From contig JBBSDW010000111.1 of the NCBI GenBank assembly GCA_038240295.1, positions 1 to 10,927 on the forward strand: a DNA stretch of 10,927 nucleotides, written 5' to 3'. Positions 1 to 6,283 of this stretch are shown piece by piece (the first letter of the stretch is position 1; each line of letters opens with the position of its first letter). Under the pieces are notes generated by a model that saw only the letters and a list, made by a program, of their open reading frames with translations, had not been told where the DNA came from and did not search any database. The position numbers and the translations under genes were made by a program. The stretch is from JABDDM01 sp038240295. Its GTDB lineage: Bacteria; Bacteroidota; Ignavibacteria; Palsa-1295.

Positions 1-20
1 CGATGCGCTCGTATATTTTT

Positions 21-62
21 GGCGCACTCACGTAGGCGTGGGTGCGTCGCGTTTCTTTTTTT
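21..62 (+). terminator. Intrinsic terminator of an upstream + strand gene outside the window
   Basis: Positions 21-32 (GGCGCACTCACG) pair with 37-48 (CGTGGGTGCGTC) to give a 12-bp stem with two G-T wobbles. The tetraloop is TAGG, and a T-rich tail with seven consecutive Ts (56-62) follows. The T tract lies only on the + strand side, so it ends transcription arriving from the left. It isolates metK from whatever precedes the window. Confidence 0.85.
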
Positions 63-433
63 CGTCATCCCTATCAAGGCAAAAGGGATGCACCATGATT
101 CAACCAACTCATTGCCGCGAGCACGCTTAGAAGGTACGTGCTTGCGAGCCCCAAAGTGCGATCGCTCCAAAAGTCGGGCGAGATCCGGTTCCGATGCACT
201 TCGATTACCTGCAACATACTAAAACTTTTGGCACTGTGCACGAGAAAGCTGAAAATATTTTCATCAAGCCTGAGCAACTGATGAAAAAGCTTTAGAAACT
301 CGCGCTCTTTTTTTCCAAAACATGTGTTTGTGTAAGCCGTGCTGTTCAAGCTCTGATCGTGTGCAGTTTGTTACAGACTGAGCACCCATTTGCAGGCCCC
401 TGCCTGCGTTACACCTAACATTCGACAAGAGAG
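63..433. other. Leader/intergenic region upstream of metK
   Basis: About 370 bases separate the terminator from metK. I see no recognisable protein gene. A perfect 14-bp palindrome, TGAAAATATTTTCA, lies at 250-263. A 33-codon open frame at 194-295 looks protein-like but is unsupported and has no clear ribosome binding site. A T7 run lies at 306-312 without a convincing stem before it. A 6-bp GC-rich hairpin lies at 392-407. I could not identify a confident promoter for metK by either the TTGACA/TATAAT or the TTTG/TAnnTTTG pattern. The length of the region leaves room for an untranslated regulatory leader, but no known riboswitch class is recognisable by eye. Confidence 0.5.
392..407 (+). promoter_or_regulatory. 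Perfect 6-bp hairpin in the metK leader
   Basis: GCAGGC (392-397) pairs exactly with GCCTGC (402-407) around a CCCT loop, and a T-G wobble can extend the base. The stem ends 26 bases before the metK ATG and is not followed by a T run, so it is not a terminator. Its place between a long leader and a SAM synthetase start suggests a translational or riboswitch-like control element, but this is inference. It does not match the SAM-I, SAM-II or SAH core sequences as I know them. Confidence 0.3.
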
Positions 434-1588
434 ATGTCATATTTATTTACCTCTGAATCGGTTTCGGAAGGCCATCCTGATAAAGTCGCCGACCAGATCT
501 CTGACGCCATACTCGATGCGATGCTTGCGCAGGATCCAAATTCACGCGTAGCATGCGAAACGTTCGTTACTACGGGCTTGACCGTCGTTGGCGGTGAAGT
601 CACGACCAAGGCTTACGTAAATATTCAGGATGTCGTGCGAGGCGTGATCAACAGCATCGGCTATACGAAGGCCGAATATATGTTCGACGGTAATTCCTGC
701 GGTGTGCTGACGGCGATCCATTCACAGTCACCAGACATTGCGATGGGCGTCGACACGGGTGGCGCAGGCGATCAGGGAATGATGTTTGGCTATGCGACAA
801 ACGAAACGCCGAATTACATGCCGGCCGCGATCAGCTACGCACATCAACTGGTAGAGCGCCTTGCCTACATTCGCAAGAATGAGAATCACCTCATGCCCTA
901 TCTCCGGCCCGATTCAAAATCCCAGGTTACGGTTGAATACGACGGACGAACGATCGTACGCGTTCACACGGTAGTCGTTTCGACACAACATGATCCGAAC
1001 GTCACCCAGGCTCAGATCAGGACCGATGTCATCACGCACGTGATCAACAAAATTATTCCCGAGAGCCTCAGAGATGCTTCGACGATCATCCACGTCAATC
1101 CGACGGGCAATTTCGAGATCGGCGGACCGCACGGCGATACGGGTCTCACCGGTCGTAAGATCATCGTGGATACCTACGGAGGCCGCGCACCACACGGCGG
1201 CGGTGCATTCTCAGGCAAGGACCCTTCAAAGGTCGATCGCTCTGCGGCCTACGCAGCGCGACACGTTGCGAAGAATATTGTTGCGGCCGGGCTCGCACAT
1301 GAGTGCACGGTGCAAGTTGCTTATGCGATCGGAGTTGCAAATCCCGTGTCGATCAACGTCGATACGCATGGCACCGGAAAAATTTCCGACGAAGATCTCG
1401 CAAAAATGATCGAGGAGAATGTCGACCTGACTCCGAAAGGAATTATCAGCCGACTCGATCTTCGACGCCCGATCTACCAGAAGACTGCGGCATACGGCCA
1501 TTTTGGTCGCGACGAGTTCAGTTGGGAGAAGCTTGACCTGGTTGACGTCTTCAAAAAGGCGGCTGAATCGGTCGAAGCCCTCGCTTAA
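434..1588 (+). CDS. metK: S-adenosylmethionine synthetase (methionine adenosyltransferase)
   Basis: This cytoplasmic enzyme makes S-adenosylmethionine from ATP and L-methionine, releasing phosphate and pyrophosphate. At 384 residues it has the usual family length and looks complete. The N-terminal ATP/methionine motif GHPDK is at residues 13-17 and the family signature GAGDQGMMFGYA at 110-121. The motif HGDTGLTGRK is at 233-242 and the glycine-rich GGGAFSGKD at 255-263. The start is secure: an in-frame TAA lies at 416-418 and no other ATG lies between it and 434. The ribosome binding site is poor, only a purine run (AAGAGAG) directly against the ATG. The gene stands alone, with terminators before (21-62) and after (1639-1666), and converges on the foldase gene to its right. 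The long leader with a hairpin at 392-407 may carry regulation. Nothing is odd in the coding sequence. Confidence 0.98.
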   Translation: MSYLFTSESVSEGHPDKVADQISDAILDAMLAQDPNSRVACETFVTTGLTVVGGEVTTKAYVNIQDVVRGVINSIGYTKAEYMFDGNSCGVLTAIHSQSPDIAMGVDTGGAGDQGMMFGYATNETPNYMPAAISYAHQLVERLAYIRKNENHLMPYLRPDSKSQVTVEYDGRTIVRVHTVVVSTQHDPNVTQAQIRTDVITHVINKIIPESLRDASTIIHVNPTGNFEIGGPHGDTGLTGRKIIVDTYGGRAPHGGGAFSGKDPSKVDRSAAYAARHVAKNIVAAGLAHECTVQVAYAIGVANPVSINVDTHGTGKISDEDLAKMIEENVDLTPKGIISRLDLRRPIYQKTAAYGHFGRDEFSWEKLDLVDVFKKAAESVEALA

Positions 1589-1638
1589 ATTTCCGGCTGG
1601 CAAGAAATTGCTTTCTGCGATCTGATCTTTTCTCCTAA

Positions 1639-1666
1639 GGCGGGCCGTGAGGTCCGCTCTTTTTTT
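1639..1666 (+). terminator. Intrinsic terminator of metK
   Basis: GCGGGCC (1640-1646) pairs with GGTCCGC (1651-1657) with one G-T wobble, and a G1639-T1658 wobble can be added. The loop is GTGA, a GNRA-type tetraloop. It is followed by TCTTTTTTT. The T tract runs into the stop codon (1665-1667) of the converging minus-strand gene. On the minus strand the same stem is followed by a T-poor sequence, so it should work mainly for metK. Confidence 0.88.
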
Positions 1667-3755
1667 ATTCGTCTTCTGCGCGAAGGTCTATGATCTCGGC
1701 ACGTGCTTTTGCATTGGCGACCCACTGCGAGAGCACCCTCTGTTGCCGGTCCTTCAGCATTTTTTCCCGAAATTGAGACTTGCCCCGGTCGAGATCATTC
1801 GCAGTTGCAAGTTTGCGCTTGTCGACCTTGACGATGTAATAAGCATTCTCACCCCTGATGACACTGCTTACCTGACCAACAGGAACCGCGAAGGCCGCGG
1901 CGTTTACCCGGTACTCACGGCCGATACCTGGTATCAGTTGCTCCGGTCCGATCGTCAATCGCTGAGCTTGCATGCCGCTGTTCGCAACGAATGTGCTGTC
2001 AAGTTTACCCGAAGTCCCGATACGAGCGTGCAACGTTTCGGCGCGCGTTTGGGCGGAGGCGACCCAAAGTTGCTTTGCCAGCCGAAGACGAATATCCTCG
2101 GAAGCTTCACTCAACGTGGAGGTCCCAGCCGAATCAATTCGCGTAACGCGAGCGACAGCGATCGCATGCTGAAGTTTTGCATAGAACGGCGGGATGATCC
2201 GATTGAGTTTAGACCTCTCGATCTGCGCTGAAAATCCTGGGCTGCCGAAGATCGGGTTCTCCCCACGCGATTCAGCAATGTTCCTGATCACTTCGTACCG
2301 ATCGGCGTCGGCAGTTGTATCGAACCCATATTTCTTCGCCCGCGCATAAAACGTGCTCGCCCGTGCTCGCGCTCCCTCGATCGCCTGCTCTTTCGAAAGC
2401 GTGAACTCCATCGCCTCACCCTTGAACTCAAGATCGGAACGGCCAAGCACTTCGATGATGTGATAGCCATATTCGGAAGCCACTGGAGCCTCAATTTCGT
2501 CAAGCTTTGCTTTCAGTGCGACCGCTTCAAACTCCTTGACAAACACCCCCTGGTTGGCCCAACTGAGATCGCCTCCCTTTTGCTGTGAAGACTGATCTTC
2601 GGAATACTTTGCGGCCATCGAGCGAAAATCCGCACCATTCTTTAACTTGTGATAGAGATCCGTCGCGATCATGAGTGCGCTGTCGCGGCTGTGATGCTCA
2701 AAGGCGATCAGGATATGTCTCGCATGAAAAGCTTTGTGCGCTTGATGGCTGACTGCAGTGATCCTCGTGATCCTAGCACCAAATGGCGTAAAGGTTGTCA
2801 CGATGCTGCCAGGTTTCAAGCTACCAAGTTGTGCGGCAGTAAGCGTGTCTGGCAGTTCGGCCCATGTTAGATTGTGTTCTTCGACCAGACGCGAGGAGCG
2901 GTCGTCACGAGATAATGCGTCCACCGCTTGCTGCCAATTTTCTTTCGATCCACCGATCTTTGTGGCGATCGCATTCATTTTGCGTGAGAATTCAAACGAA
3001 TCGCTCGAAGAAAGTACCGCTGGAAAAAGAACGAATTCGACGAATCGCTCTCGGGGATGCCGATACAATAATTGATGCGAGACGTAGTAGTCGGCAATCT
3101 GCGCGCCTGTTACCTTTGGGATAAAAGTTGAAAGCGAGTCGGTCGGGGATATCTTGAGCAACTCGATATCCGCGTGGTCAATTTGGGCTTTGAATGCTTC
3201 GGAGAGCTCCGGATCCGTGATGAGCACCACCGCCGACATTGCCAGCTGCCATTCCTCAAACAATTTCACGTCTCGCATCGGTTCGACTATGCCTGAACGA
3301 AGCATCGAATCATTTCGCGGATCGTGCATGGCCCGTTCGAATTCTATCCGATGAAACTGACCGAGCGAATCGGTAAATTGCTTCCGCATAAACTCTTGTG
3401 GATTGCGGATAAGGTCGGCGAACACCGAATCACGATTCGGATCGATCCCAAGTTTTGCTGCCTCGGCCTTGATCAGGAGTCTTGTGAGAATATGATCCCA
3501 CGCGATCGCGCGCGCACTCGAAAGCTCTTCTGCCGAAACCTCACTGGAATTCGTCGAGGCTTCGAGTTCAAGTACCGTCCGATCGACCTCATGTCTATAA
3601 TCGGCACGGCTGATCTTAACATGATTAACATACCCCACGGCGGTTGTATCGTCCTGAGCAGTTGCGGGAGAATGCTGGTTTCCGGGCAGCTGCGCAGCAC
3701 TCAAACCAGGCATGGCAATCAACGACGCAAAAAGAAGCAGGACAAACTTTCGCAT
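1665..3755 (-). CDS. Secreted parvulin-type peptidyl-prolyl isomerase (SurA/PpiD-like paralogue)
   Basis: This is a predicted periplasmic foldase of 696 residues. Residues 1-21 form a Sec signal peptide, with a basic MRK start, a hydrophobic stretch and a likely cut near LSA-AQ. No lipobox cysteine is seen, so a soluble product is expected. Residues about 40-200 form a helical chaperone region containing QFTDSLG (126-132), shared with the upstream gene. The parvulin domain spans about 343-438. It keeps the paired histidines H344 and H347, D387, GGDL (394-397), the F405/F409 pair and H432 in GYHII, so activity is plausible. The tail (about 500-696) has repeated strand-helix units ending in RGENAYYIVK. 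It follows the PpiD-like gene by 78 bases on the same strand and is clearly its paralogue along the whole length. The first ATG after an in-frame TAG is used; no Shine-Dalgarno is visible. Clients are unknown. Confidence 0.92.
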   Translation of the reverse strand: MRKFVLLLFASLIAMPGLSAAQLPGNQHSPATAQDDTTAVGYVNHVKISRADYRHEVDRTVLELEASTNSSEVSAEELSSARAIAWDHILTRLLIKAEAAKLGIDPNRDSVFADLIRNPQEFMRKQFTDSLGQFHRIEFERAMHDPRNDSMLRSGIVEPMRDVKLFEEWQLAMSAVVLITDPELSEAFKAQIDHADIELLKISPTDSLSTFIPKVTGAQIADYYVSHQLLYRHPRERFVEFVLFPAVLSSSDSFEFSRKMNAIATKIGGSKENWQQAVDALSRDDRSSRLVEEHNLTWAELPDTLTAAQLGSLKPGSIVTTFTPFGARITRITAVSHQAHKAFHARHILIAFEHHSRDSALMIATDLYHKLKNGADFRSMAAKYSEDQSSQQKGGDLSWANQGVFVKEFEAVALKAKLDEIEAPVASEYGYHIIEVLGRSDLEFKGEAMEFTLSKEQAIEGARARASTFYARAKKYGFDTTADADRYEVIRNIAESRGENPIFGSPGFSAQIERSKLNRIIPPFYAKLQHAIAVARVTRIDSAGTSTLSEASEDIRLRLAKQLWVASAQTRAETLHARIGTSGKLDSTFVANSGMQAQRLTIGPEQLIPGIGREYRVNAAAFAVPVGQVSSVIRGENAYYIVKVDKRKLATANDLDRGKSQFREKMLKDRQQRVLSQWVANAKARAEIIDLRAEDE

Positions 3756-3779
3756 AATATTACGGGACTAAAATGAACA

Positions 3780-3806
3780 GACCGTCAGACGAAACGTCCG
3801 ACGGTC
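3780..3806 (-). terminator. Hairpin between the two foldase genes (attenuator-like or mRNA-stabilising)
   Basis: GACCGTCAGAC (3780-3790) pairs with GTCCGACGGTC (3796-3806) over 11 bp with one wobble; the loop is five bases. Read on the minus strand it is followed by TGTTCATTTTAG, a broken T run. It could therefore be a leaky terminator lowering expression of the downstream gene, or a 3'-end protector for the upstream message. It lies 27 bases after the upstream stop codon and 24 bases before the downstream ATG. The stem is clear; the role is inferred. Confidence 0.5.
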
Positions 3807-3833
3807 CATTCAACATTCTGTCGATCGGCGAAT

Positions 3834-5954
3834 TTACTTCTTCGATCGATAATCAACGATCTTTGCATTCTCCTTTGCCTTTTCGATCCATTGGGTAATG
3901 AATCGCTGCTGCTTTTCCTGCAACAGCGTTTTAAGCAAGGTTGGCTTCTGCTGAGCAAATTGCTCTTTTGTTGCAGGTGCAAGGCTTATAAGCTTCACGA
4001 TGTAATAAGCATTTTCGCCACGGATCGGCTGGCTGATCTCACCCGGCTTCAAACTATAAGCAGCACTATTGATCGCGTATTCCGTACCGATTCCCGGTGC
4101 GGATTCGGCTGGTCCGATCGTAGCCTGCTGCATTTTGAGGCTCGAATCGCTGGCCGCAAGTTTACTCAGATCATCGTTAGGGCCGAGCATCGCTCTCAAC
4201 TGCTTAGCTTCGGGTGCGGCGGCATCAACACGTTTGCGCCTTGCCACCATCATCCTGATCTGCTCCTTTACCTCATCAAGCGGCTTCACACCCTCAGGCT
4301 GAACATCGGTAACTTGCGCGACAATCATCATGTGTGCTGCCGCGATCGTCATTGGCGAAGAGACTTCCCCTTTTTTTGCCTCAAAGATCCAATCATTCAC
4401 TTCTTTACTCCCAAACATGGCCTGACCCTTTTTCGTAATGGGCGGCGCCTCTGTTACCACATGGTACTTGGAGGCAGCAGCAACTTTGTCAAAGTCCCCC
4501 TTCGTCGCAGCGTCATGGAAGATCTGGGCCTGTTGCCCAAGCATCTTTAGCGTTTGCGAACTCGCTTTGATACTTACTGGGACAGACACCACCACTAACT
4601 TACGTTTTGTCCTGCCGAGCACGTCAATGATATGGTAACCAAATTGGGATGCGACGGGCGGTTGAATCTGATTGAGTGGAGCCGAATTGGCAACAGCCTC
4701 AAACTCTTTGACAAACTTACCAGGGCCGATCCAGCCCAGGTCACCGCCACGTTTTGCAGAACCTGGATCCGAAGAATACTGGTGTGCAAGGGTTACAAAG
4801 TCGGGTCCCGATTTCAGTTGCGTATAGATCTTGTCGGCGAGCGCCTTTGCGCTATCCTTGTTTTCAGGCTGCCCAAAGCCGATCAGAATGTGTCGCGCAT
4901 GAAAAAATTGCGCCCCAGTATCGGTCACAGAGATCACACGGCTAACCGTCGCTTCTGCACCTTTGACATTGACGAAGGTTTCGCCTGCCTGAGCTGTCTC
5001 GAGCTTAGCTGCATCCGGTGAATTGCCCCACTCGGTTGGCGTCATGACTGTTGCAGGCTTATAAAGCTCGTCGCTATAATCGGCCGTTAATTCCTTGGCA
5101 ACCGAATCGGCTTCTGCGATCGGTGCAGCCTGCAATTTTTCCTTAATGGTACCAAGTTTCTCGACAGAAAGGATGCTGTCCTTCGCGGTTGGCATCTCCT
5201 GAAAGACGACAAATTTTATCTTCCGCGTTTCGTCGCGCTTGAATTGGTAATCGTGCGCATCGTAGTAACTTTTGATCTCCGCATCGGTGACTTGCGCAGC
5301 AAAATCCTTCGGCGTCTGTTTCGGAGAGATCTTCACGAATTCGATCGTGGCCTTCGAAGTCGTGTTGTCGAAGCGTGTCCACAGATCAGCATCGGTCACG
5401 CGCACCGAGGCGGCGACAAGATTTTGCCACTTTGAAAATAGCAACTGTTCGCGCGTTGGGTCGATCAACGCCTTGCGCACCATCGTATCATTCTTTGGAT
5501 TTCGAATTGCCGCGAGATATTCCTGCTGATGGAATACCCCGAGCGAATCGGTAAATTGCCGGCGAGCGAATTCCGGTGGATTATCGTAGATCTGGTCACG
5601 AATCTCCTGATCGGTGACGGTGATCCCGAGCTTTTGCATATCGACGCGAATCAGTGCGCGCGTAACAAGATTCTGCCAGGCCTGGTCTTCAACCTGCGCA
5701 ACATCTGCTTCGGTCAGATCGGTCTTTTTCTGCTGCTGCTTGGCGCTTTCGGTGCCGTTGGTGATCTCCGCCTGATAATCCTTAAAGAGGATCGGTTGAC
5801 CATTGACCGTGCCGGCAGTTTCTCCATCGGGCCCCGAACTCCTGAAAAGCTGGCCCTGGCCGCCCCACTCAAACACGATCATCAAAAGGAAGACGCCTGC
5901 CAGCCCGGCGAAAACCACCGGCATACTGTCACGCATCTTATTCATAAATGCCAT
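3834..5954 (-). CDS. ppiD: Membrane-anchored PpiD-type peptidyl-prolyl isomerase/foldase
   Basis: This predicted inner-membrane foldase of 706 residues has the PpiD layout. A short cytoplasmic start (MAFMNKMRDS) is followed by one membrane segment (about residues 12-29) and a periplasmic body. A SurA-N-like region begins near VNGQPI (50-55). The parvulin domain covers about 351-448 and keeps H352, H355, D396, GGDLGW (403-408), the F414/F418 pair and H441. The tail holds two further segments resembling the C-terminal half of a parvulin fold (about 514-550 and 622-657). PpiD proteins sit near the Sec exit and assist folding of exported proteins; the clients here are unknown. An in-frame TAG six bases before the ATG fixes M1 as the earliest start; M4 and M7 are alternatives. 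It leads a probable two-gene unit with its paralogue at 1665-3755 and has a candidate promoter at 6105-6138. The symbol rests on architecture, not proven orthology. Confidence 0.92.
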   Translation of the reverse strand: MAFMNKMRDSMPVVFAGLAGVFLLMIVFEWGGQGQLFRSSGPDGETAGTVNGQPILFKDYQAEITNGTESAKQQQKKTDLTEADVAQVEDQAWQNLVTRALIRVDMQKLGITVTDQEIRDQIYDNPPEFARRQFTDSLGVFHQQEYLAAIRNPKNDTMVRKALIDPTREQLLFSKWQNLVAASVRVTDADLWTRFDNTTSKATIEFVKISPKQTPKDFAAQVTDAEIKSYYDAHDYQFKRDETRKIKFVVFQEMPTAKDSILSVEKLGTIKEKLQAAPIAEADSVAKELTADYSDELYKPATVMTPTEWGNSPDAAKLETAQAGETFVNVKGAEATVSRVISVTDTGAQFFHARHILIGFGQPENKDSAKALADKIYTQLKSGPDFVTLAHQYSSDPGSAKRGGDLGWIGPGKFVKEFEAVANSAPLNQIQPPVASQFGYHIIDVLGRTKRKLVVVSVPVSIKASSQTLKMLGQQAQIFHDAATKGDFDKVAAASKYHVVTEAPPITKKGQAMFGSKEVNDWIFEAKKGEVSSPMTIAAAHMMIVAQVTDVQPEGVKPLDEVKEQIRMMVARRKRVDAAAPEAKQLRAMLGPNDDLSKLAASDSSLKMQQATIGPAESAPGIGTEYAINSAAYSLKPGEISQPIRGENAYYIVKLISLAPATKEQFAQQKPTLLKTLLQEKQQRFITQWIEKAKENAKIVDYRSKK

Positions 5955-6051
5955 AGCGCTCTAACTCTCAGGTTTACTTCGAATGAAAAAGGCGAACAGC
6001 CACCCTGTCTTGCAGCGTGGTTGGCGAAAGATCAAATCAGCAGGATTTGCC

Positions 6052-6095
6052 CGTGTTTTGGGGATCCGAACCTCGTTTTTGAGAAATCCGAACCT
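6052..6095. repeat. Tandem imperfect 22-bp direct repeat
   Basis: Two adjacent 22-base units (6052-6073 and 6074-6095) agree at 17 of 22 positions. The last ten bases of each, ATCCGAACCT, are identical. A spacing of exactly 22 bases puts the two copies on the same face of the helix. They lie just downstream of the candidate minus-strand promoter, so they would be in the leader of the foldase transcript. This suggests a repressor or activator site, but the regulator is unknown. Confidence 0.6.
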
Positions 6096-6104
6096 AACGA
6101 CTCG

Positions 6105-6138
6105 CAAAATTACGGTGCAAAACCGCAATTGTGCCAAA
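6105..6138 (-). promoter_or_regulatory. Candidate promoter for the foldase operon
   Basis: On the minus strand TTTG (6138-6135) is followed after 22 bases by TAATTTTG (6112-6105), matching the Bacteroidota TTTG/TAnnTTTG pattern. An overlapping general sigma-70-like pair also exists: TTGACT (6156-6151), 17 bases, CACAAT (6133-6128). Both would start transcription about 140-170 bases before the foldase ATG. I cannot decide between them, and such short motifs also arise by chance. Confidence 0.4.
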
Positions 6139-6283
6139 ATGAGTTCGGCAAGTCAAACGAATTTGAGCCCTCTTTGTCAATGACACGTACCTTACCAAAC
6201 ATTACCGCCATGCGCTGCTTCGCAAAAGAAAGGCATACTTTATGTAGCATCGGCCTCAAAACATTCACTTTTCCACTTCGAGC

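Larger units (their letters stand above)
5955..6283. other. Divergent intergenic region between the foldase and UbiB-like genes
   Basis: These 329 bases separate two divergently transcribed genes. On the minus strand there is a promoter candidate (6105-6156) followed by a tandem 22-bp repeat (6052-6095) inside the likely leader of the foldase unit. For the + strand gene I found no convincing promoter; TACTTTAT at 6234-6241 is the nearest -10-like match and has no partner upstream. I see no gene in this interval: the long open frames crossing it on the + strand run antisense through the foldase gene. Confidence 0.6.

Noticed and set aside
14..21. TATTTTTG as a Bacteroidota-type -7 element
   Set aside because: It directly abuts the terminator stem and has too little sequence upstream to show a -33 element.
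19..222. 67-codon + strand open frame at the left edge
   Set aside because: It starts inside and reads through the strong terminator at 21-62 and is rich in Arg/Ser of random-frame type.
74..349. 91-codon minus-strand open frame upstream of metK
   Set aside because: No recognisable domain, no ribosome binding site, and it covers the space expected for metK control sequences; a chance frame is more likely.
1600..1617. Small bulged hairpin after metK as a second terminator
   Set aside because: Seven A+T-rich pairs with a bulge and no T run on either strand; the stem at 1639-1666 explains termination.
1647..2231. 194-codon + strand open frame
   Set aside because: Antisense shadow of the secreted foldase; it begins inside the metK terminator hairpin.
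3891..4550. 219-codon + strand open frame
   Set aside because: Antisense shadow of ppiD with Cys/His/Arg-rich random composition.
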